A DNA stretch of 64,000 nucleotides, from contig CM049316.1 in NCBI GenBank assembly GCA_026874595.1, positions 13,692,839-13,756,838 of the forward strand. Reading direction: 5' to 3'. Each line of letters begins with the position of its first letter. The stretch's first letter is position 1. Shown piece by piece: positions 12,401 through 27,400 of the stretch. The position numbers were made by a program, and so were the translations under genes. Origin of the DNA: Sipunculus nudus. Taxonomy: Eukaryota > Annelida > Sipuncula > Golfingiida > Sipunculidae. The notes under the pieces are model-generated. The model had not been told where the DNA came from, did no database searches, and was given only the letters and a program-made list of their open reading frames with translations.

Positions 12401-15400
12401 TTTTAATGGAAAAATGAAGTTTTTCATTAATATCTCGAAGGTATTAAGTCCTAGTGACCAAATTCTTGGCATGGTAGGGGATTTTTGAGACATCTAATTG
12501 TATGCCAAATTTTAGGAACTGAGAGCTGAAACTGGGGAGCTGAGATCTTGCAAACTGCATAACACTAGCTTGATGTAAACAATATGTTACATGGTGCTTG
12601 AAAACTTGAATTAAATCTACAGTTTTTGATCAACTGGTTTCAAATTTTTGGTGTTAACAGACAAAATGCTAACAAAAACATGCTGTGAAAATTAAATCCA
12701 CAGTACTTACAGGAAAAAAACGTGCCATGGTCAAAGTTGGGCAAAATTTAAGGTACCAATTTTTTATTTTTGTTAATATTTAAAAAAATTTAAAGGATTT
12801 TGATCTTATTTTGGGTATAGAATTTAATTTTGATTAATTAAAGTTATATTACTGGAAAAAAGTCCATAGCTTTAACATGTTTTGTGTTAAGTGATCAAAT
12901 ATCTTTCCTGATTTTTTACAAAATGCATTATGTTTGGGCCCATAACTTTTTTAAATTATATAATACAGACATAATTTCTGGCATGTACATAGGAACTATA
13001 TAGGGGAATATTTATGGTAAATATGAGGAAAAACAGATGAGTAGTTTTGATATTAGGCAGTCCTGAAGTGTGAAAATAGGTTTTTAATAAAAAATTGAGG
13101 TTTTTCCTTAATTTCTCAAAGGAACGAAGTCGCAAAGACCCAGTTTTCGGCTTGGTAGGAGATCTTCGGGACATCTAACATTATGCCGAATTTTGGATTC
13201 CTAGGTCTTACGGTTTCAAAATGTGCCACATCTACGGACGGACGGATGGACAGACAGACAATGGACCACGACTATAGCTCAGATGACTTATAGTCAGCTG
13301 AGCTAAATATAAAAAATCTACATTTTGTATTGATTTCAAAGACACAGAATAAGTTGGTTGTTATATGCATTTTTAAAAGGTTAATTGAAACTTCAAAGTG
13401 CACAATTGAAAATTAAATGAAGCCAGATTAAAGAATTTAATGTAATTTTACCAAGTGATCAATAGGTCATGAGGCTCAAATGAAGTAATCAGCTGACTAT
13501 TTGTGCAGCAGATATTCAAATTCAATGCATCAGAGTTCCCTGTTGTGTTTCTGTATTTATCACGTTTTAGTAGATTAAATGCTGAAACTGAATAGCCTTG
13601 AATCTATCACATTTACATATCTCTTGGAGATGAATTGGAATATAAATGCTAAATTATTTTTGAAACAGTGGGTGACTTATCCACTGAGGAAGACAAATTT
13701 ATTCTCAAAAGTTAAAAATATCATGACAAGACCTACAGGCCTAATGCAAACCTGTTCAAAGTTTGGATTATGAATAGAGGTTTATCTTTAATATATAAAA
13801 TTGATCCTCTTATGTCCTGCATATCTACCTTCATCATTATGATTTCAGCAAATGGACATTTCGTACCTGCACGTTTCGGACTAGGACATTTTAAAACTAG
13901 GATGTAACTGTCAGGATATCTTGGATATATATTCTTTTTGCCAGGGAGGATTACTGGGACAATGAACGGACAATTTGGCAGCATGGTTTCGGAGAAGAAA
14001 ATTTTAAATGTTTTTTTTAGCTTTTTCACTATAAAATCTAAGAAATTGCAATTAACCATGAAATAAGCAAAATCTGATAGAATTTTTTAGAAGATTTTTT
14101 GCAAAAAAATTTGGTGATGCTAGCTCCTGCCCTTTTTGAGATAGCTATGACGCACAATGGATGACAGACGACACCACACCATCGCATAAGCTCACAGATT
14201 CCCTAAAAATGCAAACCAAGTTTTTTCAAACAGTTGAAAGATATAGTTCCCCTAGTTCTAATCTGGGCATTCTGTGTCTAGACAATTTGTCTAGACGTCT
14301 AGATGATGTGTCTAGAAGTCTAGACGATGTTACTAGAAGTCTAGACACATTGTCTAGACACCAAACAGAGCCAGGTCAGTTGCCATGGTGATGTCTGGAC
14401 CTCACCTGGTTGAACTGAGCGACCTCTTGACTCAGCATGTTGAAACTAGGCATGTTGTCAAACACTGAATGAAAGCCTTTTTCAATTGGCTACACTGCTT
14501 TTTTAAAGCTGCATTTACCCAATTTATTCTTATAAAACTGACAGAACCCTACCATAGAATAATTCTTGTAAAGTTTAAACCAATCAGCTTAACAGTTTCA
14601 TCATAAAAGAGTGTATTAGCTAGAAGAGTCTAAAATTACATTTTTGTTGGTTAATAAACAGATCAATGTAGGTGGTGCCACCAATACCTCAATTTCAGAT
14701 ATGACTTATGTGACAAACATTGGCATAAAATTTGGTGATGATAGCTCAAGCTGTTTCTGAGATTTTAATTTTAGTGTGCTTTTTTGGACAGATGACTAAG
14801 TTAAACCTCCTGTAACTCAGCCAAAAATCTCCAAACTGGAACCATTCAAACAAACTTGAGAGAGATTGTGCCAGGGATCATTTCAGTGAAATATTGGAAA
14901 ATTTGGCTGGACAATTTCGGAGAAGATTTTTAAAGGTTTTAAAGCATTTTCCCTATAAAATAGAAATTAATGCAGATACCCAAAAACATAAGCTCAATCC
15001 GATGAAGTTTGACATGTAACTGATTTTTATATGCAATTTGGAGCTGCTAGCTCCGACGGTTTCTGAGATAGCATAGGTTAACGTACGGATGACAGTGGCC
15101 GGCGGACGGACGACGCTGTGCCATTGCATAGGCTTACAGGTTCGCTAAAATCATGTATACTAACATCATAAAGTGTACCACAGGGATCTGAATTAACTTG
15201 CTAAAGTTATTCTGGAATGTAAATTTGATGTGTGCACAATATCCTGACAACAGGTGTAAATATACAGTTGTAACCTGGGCTGTGGCAATACACCAGTGCA
15301 CTGATATATTGAAATTATATGTTCAAATATCATATCAATACCATAAGATGCCACAGTATCAATCTGTTGAAGACAGATGAATACCTGATAGAAAGTCTGA

Positions 15401-18400
15401 CATTTAACTATCAACCTCTGCCATTCAATGCCTGGGATTTGTGGAGCATGGTGGCATAATCGTTAGTATGCTTGACTCATGGAAGCAAGGTTGTGGCTTT
15501 GCGTACCGATCTGACTGCTTTCCGCACTAAGAGTATTTACCACAAGGGTGCACACTTTTCACCCAGGATTAAATGGGTACTGGTCAAACACGGTTATCAG
15601 GCTAAACAGAATGAACAACCTTCTAGTGCCATGTGTGGCTGTTTGGTGTATGCTCCCAAAGCTACAAGAATGAACAGGCCCGAAAGACTCAGAAGTTTAA
15701 GTGTAAAATTAAGTTGGTTGCAACTGACATCGTTGGTGATATCAGACTATAAACCCCCCCCCCCCCCCTTCCTTTACCTATTAAATAAGTCTGTGGCCCA
15801 GCACATGTGAAGTGAAATATCACTGGCCATAAATGATTTAGTTGGCATCTGATTGGCTAACTGCTGCATGATTAATCTCCCTTTTAAAGGGACTGTTTCA
15901 TTATTCATGAAGTATGGAAGCAATGGCTTGATGAATTTGATCAATGTAAGCAATGAAAACTATTGTATTGTGTCATGCATTGTTTCATGAGTATAGTTTT
16001 GCTGTATGTATTTTATCATTAGATAATGCATTATTACTGCCCTATTTAGAGCTGTGTCTGCAAGGGGTTAATTGTCCCTGAACTACTGATTGTAAGAAAT
16101 CACAAGGTACCTGTATATGTGGAGTCTCAGCCTCCGCTCTGTACAGGATCGTGATTGGTTCGTGTTCCAGTCTCTGCCCATGATTGGATAAGACTGGACT
16201 TACCAATATCTGTATCTTTGCTATAAACACTCCTGGATGTCTTGGTGCAAATATTACCTGAAGAAAACAAATCATAAACAGGATGAAAGACATGTATCTT
16301 TGTACTTTGCTAGCTAAGACACTCACTGATATCTGTACTTGTCCATTGTTAATCAAAATATTTTTTTTCTCAAATAATTGCACAAATATAGTGAAAAAAA
16401 TTAAAGGTTATATCACTTAACATAAAAGCTTCCCTGGTAGAGTGTTCTTGTTGAAGGAATAATGAAAATAACATAGTTTAATATATTTTAACATTATTAA
16501 TACTAACAAGGGACCCATGGGTCACTGTGCTCAGCTGAAGTTGACCTTGAAGGTAAAAATCTAAAATAATATCAAATGGAGATCAAGTTTAAGAGGAAGA
16601 GGTAATAAAGGCCATGGTTGGTTTATATGACTGGTTTGTATTGATTAGCAAGAAATTGTTGCAAATAATATTTTGTGACCTGACCATGTGTTTCCTAATG
16701 TTGAAACTGAAGCATGTGAGCAGTTTGTGAACAAATGATCTGTACTATTACCATGATCATTAATTGGCTTTTTGATTAACTGTTGACATTTCAGTAGTTT
16801 ACAAATTTGTTCAATTGAATCTATTTTTTTGTATAATATATATTATTAGATATATGTATTTTTTTCATGAAACGTATACAGTTGAAATATAACTAATTAA
16901 CAACACAAGGGACCTATGGGTCACGACGCTCAGCTGTTATATATGATAAAAAATATTATTTAGAAATGAGGCACAATTGCTGGTTTTGTGTGGTAATAAA
17001 TATAAGCTGTATTATGAGTTGTTGTTGTTTAGCTTATGTATAATTTTGATAGTACCTTTGGAGACAGGGAAGAGGATTGATTTCATTTATTTTATTAACA
17101 AATGGAGTACTATTGTCACACAGATTTTGACTTGGCCATATAACTTATAAGCAGAACATATTATATAAGAGTTTAACTATTTATTAAAAAAAATTACAAA
17201 TATTGTCCCAAATATAATTTTTATAAAAAATAAGAGAATCATATGATTTTTTAAAATGAAATATAACTGATATGATTATTAAAATAATATTAAAGAATAT
17301 ATTCATGAATGCATTCATGAATACATTTTGAAAGTATTTGCACGAGTATTCATATACTTTCATTTTTACCTGAATTCCTATTCTTTATGCAAGAAATTTT
17401 ATAATGGAGTACATAATCATATTCGTATTTAAATACAATTACAAAGTATTCGCACCATGTCTGGTATTTATTCAGTTTCACCAACCAATGATGTTGAGAA
17501 TCCAGAATATACAAAATTCACACATTTAAATAATGATCATAAGTACCTGGTTTTATGGCTTTTATTTATATTAAAAAATAACTGTAAAAAATTCATTTTG
17601 GACTAATTTCACATCAATGTACACACTAGACACAGTAGGAATCTAGATTAATATTATCAACTGCATCTTTGTCTATCATTTATTTCCTTCATATGATCCC
17701 TAATGATTAGTAATGAATAATATGATTTACTTCTTTATCATTGAAATTGAACTGAAAAATGCCATAGGTGACTGCATGGTGTTATTTGGAATATGTGACA
17801 TTCTACCCATCGATACAAGATTCTTATATCATCAGTAACTGCAAGTTAATTTCCTGTTATTATAAACTAACAAATTCCTTTTCTATTTTTCTTTAATTTG
17901 TTATTTAAAACCAATAAAAATTTATTAATTTATTGTTTATTGTTATGGTGTTGGTTCAAACTACTAGATGAGTTGGGTTGGACACCTGGATCAACTGTGG
18001 CTGGCCATAAGCTGCCTGGATTCCTGTATGCCTCGCCTCAAGCGTGCATAATTTGATGAAAGGTCAACAAGGTCAACATACAGGTGACTCAAGAGGGGCT
18101 GGAGAGAGCCAAAGTCTGACAGGGTCTCATAAAAAACATTAAAAAAGCTACAATTTTTGGCCAATTTCTTTCAGCTTTCTAAACTAAAAAGCTGAAGTCC
18201 TAATGTGTGCATGATATGAAAATTATATCAACAGTGCTCACAGGACACAAACGTGCCATGGTCACAGTTGGGCAAAATTTAAGGTACTAATTTTACATTT
18301 ATACTAATAACTTATAAAATTTGAAAAATTCAGAACTAATTTTGGGTATTCAATTGAATCTTGATTAAATAATGTTACATCCCTGACAAAAAAATCTCTA

Positions 18401-21400
18401 GCTTCAGCAATGCCCTTGTTAAAGGAGTAAATATATTTCTTGATTTTTTACAAAGTGCATTATGTTTGGGCCCATAACTTAAAACAATTATGCAATACTG
18501 ACATCATTCTGGCATGTGCATAGAGAATGAAAAATATGTATATTATTTATGATTAAAGTCAGATCAGTGGTTTTGATATTAGGCAGTCTTGAAGTGTAAC
18601 AATGGGTTTTTAATGGAAAAATGAAGTTTTTCATTAATATCTCAAGGTATAAAGTCCTAGTGACCAAATTCTTGGCATGGTAGGGGATTTTGGAGACATC
18701 TAACTGTATGCCGAATTTAAGGAACTAAGAGCTGAAGCTGGGGAGCTGAGCTCTTGCAATCTGCATAACACTAGCTTGATGTAAACAATATGTTACATGG
18801 TGCTTGAAAACTTATTAAAATCTACAGTTTTTGATCAACTGGTTTCAAATTTTTGGTGTTAACAGTTGAAATGCTTACAAAAACATGCTGTGAAAATTGA
18901 ATCCACAGTACTTACAGGAAAAAAACGTGCCATGGTCAAAGTTGGGTAAAATTTAAGGTACCAATTTTTTATTTTTATTAATATTTTAGAAAATTTAAAA
19001 GATTTTCATCTAATTTTGGGTATACAATTAAATTTTGTTTAATTAAAGTTATATTACTGGAAAAAAGGTCGATAGCTTTAACATTTTCTGTGTTAAGTGA
19101 TCAAATATCTTTCCTGATTTTTTACAAAATTCATTATGTTTTGGCCCATAACTTTTTTAAATTAAATAATACAGACATAATTTCTGGCATGTACATAGGA
19201 ACTATATAGAGGAATATTTATGGTAAATATGAGGAAAAACAGATGAGTGGTTTTGATATTAGGCAGTCCTGAAGTGTGAAAATAGGATTTTAATAAAAAA
19301 TTGAGGTTTTTCCTTAATTTCTCAAAGGAACGAAGTTGCAAAGACCCAGTTTTCGGCTTGGTAGGAGATCTTGGGGACATCTAACATTATGCCGAATTTT
19401 GGATTCCTAGGTCTTACGGTTTCAAAACGTGCCACATCTACGGACGGACGGACGGACGGACGGACGGACAGACGGACGGACGACGGACAATGGACCACGA
19501 CTATAGCTCAGATGACTTATAGTCAGCTGAGCTAAAAAATCAATAAATCAAATATTTTTTAGATGGTTACTTAATGTGACAGCACTTAATGTGACCTGAA
19601 ATATCATGACAAACCTAGACAATCTTTGCTGCAATGTTTTTTTTCTGATTAGAAATAATAATTATACTTGTTCAGTTCGCTGTACAGTTTATAAAGATTT
19701 CATTTAATTTTTATATGCGTACATGTCAGAACCATCAACAGTCATACTGTTTCTTGTCAAAACATCTGATGAACACACTCATTCTGGTTAGAGCTATTCT
19801 TGTCAGAGCAATAGACTATTGTATCATTTATCAAAATACTGGAATACCTTCTCTGCTACAAATATTTTACACATACAAACACACACACTCACACACATAC
19901 ATGAATCACCCACCTGTACATCCTCCACACTCTCAGGTTCCAGGGCGAGCTTGTCTTTGAAGAAGAATGGCACACTCCCTGATGACAACATTACATTGGT
20001 CCCATTTACATTTAATGACACCAGCTTCAAAACCACCTGCAAACAACAGAGATGGGTGTACCTAAGACCGAAGTAAACTGAGCTACCTGTGGATATGTCA
20101 GCAACACGTCTGTAATCTTCATAACTGTTCACATTAGTCTGGGATGAAGGATAATTATAGTTTTAAATGTCATGATTTTGTAACAGTGATCTCTGGTGGA
20201 GACAGCTAGTACTTAGGTGATACCTTTCAGTGTTGGCCCCCTGTTTAATTTTGTAATTAAACTCCGTAAATTAGAATTAAACTGTATCGAAACTGCCCAA
20301 ATATGTATCAAATTGTTTCAAAGCTGCCTTAATTAGTATCAAATTGTTGCAAAACCGCCTGAACAGTTAAAATGTGTAGGTAAATTTATGCTATATTTAA
20401 TCAAATCACATTACTATATATACTTATATATGAGGTAGATTCCAGAATGTCTGCTGGCATGGGATGAGCTACAGATCTATAGTCCTTAGTTTTGACCATT
20501 TCAGTCATTACATTACTAATTGTGAGTATATAATCAAACCTATCTATACAAAATGCAGGCTACTTTTGTTAATTATCTAGGTGAGCATACTCAACAATTC
20601 TTTCAGATGTGGTGAGTGAAAGTCATCAGTTTGGATTACTATTTTGGAGAAAAAAAAGTACAGAAATGTGTTAAATTGTCAAAAACATAATAATAGCAAA
20701 TGCAGATGTTATTTTAAAAATAAAAGGTAAAATAGGTTTAGAAAGGCATTCACTGGGATTATTTATCTCTGACCTGCACTCACCTTTAGCCAGCTAGAGG
20801 TCAGGTTGCGTACTGGTAAGAGACCAGTCAGAGACAGTCCAACACAGCTCGGGTCCCTGAACATCAGCTCATCTGGTACATCAATCAACGGACCTGTCAC
20901 AACAGGAAGGTTCTGTGAACGTCCATCTATAACAACAACAGCACCACAAGAGTGCATAATATGCTTAATGTGACCTTGGACCTCATAATATATGCACAGA
21001 ATTTGCACTGTAAAAAGATACACTGAAAATTCCTTCTTGCTGTAGGGTAAAAATTACTGGGGTAGCATTCCTGGTGTGGGCGCCACCTACACTGCATCCT
21101 TACTCAAAGCATCAATAAACAACAAAATCATACATAGATAAAAGGTATATTAAACATGGAAAACCATGTGTATGAATTCTAATTGCCATCATATTATTAG
21201 TATAAATTAAAAGGGTATATCTCACATACCTCTGTACGGAGGGGTGCCTTGACTTGTTTCTGGTGGGTTTGACACTTCGCCACTAGAGGGAACCACCTGT
21301 TCCTGTGGGGGACCTGTTGGTGTAATATCTGAAGGGACAGCCATTGTGGCTGTAGTGACATAGGGTGTGCTTTGTGCGTAGAGACCCTGTTTCTGCGGAA

Positions 21401-24400
21401 CTGATGTCAGCTGATGGAATCCGTTGGCAACAGGATAACCGTTAAGAAGATGGCCAGCATCTGGCGTTTTATCCTGCAGTTTCTCATCTGTCCTTGTTAA
21501 TGCTGGTTTGGCACTTTGTGGTGGTCTGGTGTCCAGATATTGAGCAACGAATGGTGTTTTCTGTAGTGACCCCCTCGTCAGAAGTGTAGGTTTATCTTGT
21601 ATCGCTGATGTGACCTCATTGGGTACATTTAGCTTGGCTAAGCTCTGGACCATCAGATCAGACTTCTGCATCGTGTCCATGTTGGCCTGGTACTGCGTCA
21701 GCTGCATGGTTCCAGAGCTCTTTGGCGTCTCCACGAGACCATCATCAGACTTCCTCAAATCTGATAACCCGGAATGTCGCCCTCTTAGGTTTCTCCGTTG
21801 AAAGTAATAATTTTCTTGACTTTTTCCAGGAGAGCCCGCTTCTGTCCACACGGTAGTGTCCCCCACATTGTCGTCAAAATGTGGAACAATGCATGACAGA
21901 GATGCCTGTGACTGGGCAAATTTTATGCTCTCCATGGGGTGATGTGGAGTGCTAGATGTCCGTTTTTCGATTAATTGTGCACTGGATGTCTTATCTTTGG
22001 GTGTCACATGACCCTGCAGTTGCCGGACAGGTTTCACAGATTCTTCGTTGATTTCGTTACCGTTTACACTTTGCCTTCCATCCTTAGACACACCTGGTTT
22101 CTGAGGTGATGCTAATCGTGGCGGTGTGTGCATTGTCTGGGGTGAACCTTTGGATGTTTGAGAAGTGACCTCTGGGGGTGGGGTTGTGTAACCATGACTT
22201 GTTAAACTGACCAAATGTGGCTGGCTGGTACCATTTACAGGGTGCGCAGTGACAAAATGTGACCTTGGTGATATTTCATTTCCTGACAACCTAGACTTGA
22301 GCTTTGACTGCTGCTGCAAGTTATTGTTTGGTGGTTTTGACGTTTTTGATATATTGGAAGAAACAGCAGCATTTTTGCCAGTTGAAACACCCTGCGGTTT
22401 AGATCTTACTTTCTGCTGCAATGGTGGTCCACTCTGCGATGTACTATTACGATTTTTTGACGTCACTGCAGGGAGCTGTCGTTTGACACCAGGGACTCCT
22501 TGAGAAGGCTGTGGTTTGGGAGTCGCCTCTGGCCTTTTAGCTACAGGTCTTGACTTCTGTGTTTCAGGCTTAGACGATCTCCGCTGAAGACTCTGAGAAC
22601 CGGTGCTTGCTTTAGCGCTCTGTGGCTGGGCATTGGTAGTGGTTGTAACAGTTCTGGATGACGCTGGATCAGTCTGTGAGCTTATTCGCTGTGGTTTCTT
22701 ACTGACATTCTGGGGTTTTACACTACCAGTACGCGACTGTGGTGTGACTTTTGTGGTCTGTGGTTTTGTCACAGCTGTCTGTGATTTATTTTGAAATGAT
22801 TTGGATGCAGCGCCAGTGACCGGTGGAGTTACACTTCTGACATCAGATGTGATCCCAGGTGACTGACTTCTCTCTGTACCTGTTTTTAACCGTGAGGCGG
22901 AGCTTTTCCTCCCTCCTGTATTATCACTCTCTTTCCGTTTATCAGCTGTTGTTTTGATTTTAGCTCCACTAACCCTAGCACTGGACTCTGCTACTCCAGT
23001 GGTAGACCGCATTTGCTGTCCCATGCTGGGTTTGTCTGACACAGATTTAAGGGCAACAGTAGGGACTGTTTGATCGACTTGACCATCAGGGCCTTTCCGA
23101 TCTAATTCTAGAGATAATGAACTTGGTTTCTCTGGCTTTGCTGCAACTGAGGTCGAAGTGGAGCTGGGTTTTAGATCCTGAGTATCAGCCTCACCGTCAA
23201 GTTCGTTACTCCTGGGTTCTGTTTGAATTTCCTTAGGTAACTCCACCTGAGTTTTCTCAACAGGTCTTCTCTCACTGCTACCCGCTTTAGCATCATCTGC
23301 CTGTCCCATTGACATCTTCAGAATCATCTTTGCTAAATCTCGATTTGAAGTACTGGAGGAAGCAGAGACAATCAGACCTGTAATTTCACTGAGATCGAAG
23401 GCTGGTGCTTTCTTGGCGGACTTGTCCTCAGACAGATCAGCTGTGGTCAGCGGTGCATCGTTCACAGACTCAGGAGACGTAAAAACCTCTTCTTCTTCTG
23501 GAGGTGGGAGAACACTGTTCTGGGTCGTATCTTTGCCCAGGTGAGTGGGTGTCTGCATGCATGCTGGGGAGTCATCACCACCTGTAGTGTTATCACCACC
23601 TAGAGTGGTACAATTAAGCACAAATAAAGAGACTGACAAATATCCTGTGGCTGGTTTCATTTTTGTGGGATTAAAGTTTTGCAATTTTCACATTTTCCAT
23701 ATTTCACTAAAGTTCCCTTTTTGTGATCTTACCACAGAGCAACAAAGGCTTCACAGAGTATATTCATTCGCACATTAATTATTTAACATGTTTACAAAAT
23801 CTGAACAGCTTAATAAGAATTGAATAATGTAGTAATGGAAATTCTAGTTAAAAATGGTGAAATTACATACAATTTAATATAAATACTGATCTTTGATTTA
23901 AGGGTACCATAAAATATATTTCTTATCTATAATATTAAATGTTTGCCTTTCATCTTTCGACAGTTTTGATAATATAAATACAATGTAAATGGAGGTATAC
24001 AATAAATAACTGTTCACATGTGCAGATATGGTGTCTTTTTCATGAAAATACAATTTTTGTAATAATTTATTTTTTATGAACAAAGCACCACCCACAGTAG
24101 TTTGGTTGAGAAACAAATTTATTCAAAGCATTCACGCTGATAAATAGAGTCAAGTTTGTTTGGTGATAAAGGAAATGATTTTGTTGTAAACACTGAGATC
24201 AGAGTCTGCTGAATGAAGTATTATGTTTCTTACCTTCAATGTCACTTCCCACGCCAGACCCTCGAATGTCATCGAGTGTTTGATGGCTGTCACGATTGGA
24301 CGGTGACAATTCCGGTAATAAGGGTACCGGCTGTCTTTCTGGTGGGGTTCTAATTGAATTTCCAAAGTTTGGCTGTCAACAGAATTAAGAACACACATAT

Positions 24401-27400
24401 TCAACAACATTGTAAATACAAAAGGTTTAAAGCAAACATCAATCATATGTTTAACGCACTGTAATGTGACATGAATTGAAACTGTATCAATATGAACAGT
24501 CTGATCAAGATAACCTCTCCAAAGTTTAAAGGCCAGACAAAGGTCAAATGATCAATTAGTTCTCCAAAGCTTCACAAAGATATGTTTCTGTGTAAAACAT
24601 GCAAGTAAGCTGATATCTTAAACCCTGGTAAAAACTGATACAATTACTGATGGTTCATTATGAATCTACACAATAATCAATGACAGTGACAAGATTATAT
24701 ACAAAACTAGCTATATCAAACATAACTAAATAGTACAGATTTACTCTTGATTTGTATCACAAGGAAAGCAATGCAACAAAGACTGTGAAACCCTATCAAG
24801 AAACTTAAGAAAACTAAGGCAGAGCTGAAATACGTGGCCTTTATGCCGACTTTGTCTGGACAATGCAGTACTTCTTTCACTTCTCAACCTTGGCAATAGT
24901 GTTTCAAGGAATGATTATTTGCGGGTTATATTAGTGGCCCTCTGGGCACAAAATATATTAATATCATATTGATAATATCTGTCATAATTCTTTGGTTAAC
25001 ATTACACCTACTAGAAAGTCATAATCTTAATAATAATCCATCACTGAATCTGGGTCTATCATTGATATTAACATTGGTCCTGATGGTGAGCCCCGTTAAA
25101 TACCATCAACTACACACCCTAGGTTCAGCAGAATTCCCATCCAAAGAACCGAGGGCCTCCGTCCGACCTCTCATGAAAGTACCAATAGAAATCCTCATGT
25201 AGGGGGCGTCACATTCTGATGGGCTGATCCAGGATGGCCTCATGACTGTCATGTTAGTTTTGTAACTCCAGGAATCCTCAATAGGTGGCGTCACTGATGC
25301 TTGTTCCATAGCATCATCCTGTAATAGTGATAACCATCCTACTGCTATATCAACAAAAATAATTAAATCTACACATTTACCTCAAAAATATGGCTCCAGT
25401 GTCCAGAGCCAGAGAGAGGCAGCAATTTCTACTGCCGGTACACTGGACATTGGGGTTTACTTGGCTTTTACAGTCCCCCACTGAACCACTGTCTTCAATA
25501 ATGTATTTAAGCTTTTTAATGATTTATATAGCTCTCTTGTCAACTTAAATGTTTACATAATGCAATATCCTTTTTCTTGTGCAGAAAATATAAAGGCATT
25601 TCCCATCAAAAAAGGCTCCCTGGATCGGACCCTAAAAAAGGCGGCCGGTGTTAACCAAATTTGACTGGACCTCCTGTGCAACATTCAGCAGATTCCAGTA
25701 GTGCAGCACTAATTGTCCATAAAGGAAGGTTTCCTATATACAACAATAGCTTACTTAGGTAACATCCAGTATATTTACTCTAAGCCATGTCTGGACTAAA
25801 ATAAGTGATATCAACGATAAAGCACCTGAATAAACACGTTTTCTTCTTCAAATTTTTTCTGGTCCTCTTCCAGTTTGGCCAAAGCGTCTTCTGTGAAATG
25901 TAAAATAAAATATAATATATAAGTAAATGAAAATGACTATGTAAATCATACAACAATCTCCTTTTGAGATGAGGAACAAATTCAGCAGAAAATGTGTCAT
26001 TTTTTTCATTCCTTTCATTTAAGAACAGCGCCAGATGATTATAATTTATTAAGTCTATCACATGTATTGCTGTGATAAACTATCACACTTGTATAATTGT
26101 ATAAACATACTGAGTGCACTTCTAGTCTTATATAATGGGGCAGGTCGGGTTTTAAAGGTACAAGCAACATTCCCACAACTGATAGTTATTATTACTGTTA
26201 CTATTATTATAATTGTAATTATTATAATATTACAGTAATTTTCTTCTAGGGTGGATGGTTAAAGCATTAGACATTTTGAATGATTCAACATAACACATCT
26301 GTATAGAACAGCTGAGACCCAGTTTAACCTTTAAATGTACCCAAAAAATGCTGCATGGGTTTTATTAAACACAAGTTACCACAAATATCTATCCAATAAA
26401 AAGTTACTCATAACCAGAGACTGACCTCCTCTGATGAACTGAGACTCATCATCAAACTCTTTTTGTAAGTCATTTAAGTCTAAGTCTGGGTTATCAAAGG
26501 CTTCACTGCAATCAAACGGATTCTGTTGGCCATCAAAAGGGTTTCCCTGAGCAACGATGTCCTCAAACACATTGGTGTATGCCAGGTCTGTGACACCTTC
26601 CCCGTCTTCGTTAAACCAAACAGGACCGGAATACTGACCTGCTCCTGTCAAAATACAGAACACCAATGAAGAGGAGCAAATTCTGCTCTCTATAATGAAC
26701 TTGTATTACTTGTATACTTTTTGCAATTTAAAATAAACTAGCAGTATACCCATAATGTGACATACGACCTGTAACATCCAGGTTTTAGTGTGTATGCAAA
26801 ATGGCAGCCCCCATGAGTGGTTTCGAGAAACTGGGAGAAAAAACCTGTCTGAGAATCTATCTGCAGAGAAGGTTTGGTATCAAGGGGACATTTATTAACA
26901 ATGTTTAGAGTGGAATAATGCTTTTTTTGCTCACACCCAAATCCTAAAATTATAATAGGATTCACTTGTGTGTAATAATTGCTGTGATCTTCTAATTTTT
27001 AACATAGCTGCAACCTGTCTTACCAAAGTCTTGTGAGATCAAGTAGAATCTTCATGATATGTGACCATTTTTCTTTTTTACCTGTAGTCACACCACAGCT
27101 CAGAGGTGGCTGGGCAGTTATACATTCCTAAAAGTCTGAATTCCTTAACAGTAATATTTCAGTAAAAGTAACAATTTCTTTAAAATCAGTGAGCATGTCA
27201 GTATAAAAGTGAAACAGCAGCTTTGATTTTCTAGTCCCCCCACCCTCCCAGGACCTGCAGCTGTTTAATATATTGTCAGGTTTCCCCACCTTGGCTACTG
27301 TGACCTGAACTCATGCTGGCCATAGACACCACAGTCTGGACTGATGTGCGGTCAGTAGAGCTTGGCTCAGAGCTCCCATGTGATGGCCTTAAGCTCTGAT

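Noticed and set aside
12956-13174. A 72-codon minus-strand open frame present almost unchanged at 12956, 19162 and 56253
   Set aside because: It lies in the conserved right part of HINE copies A, B and C, so its recurrence follows from the repeat. It has no known domain, and about seven codon positions differ in amino acid between copies. Not called as a gene.
24150-24446. A 98-codon minus-strand open frame over exon w13 in a different register
   Set aside because: Splice phases and vertebrate similarity support the other frame.
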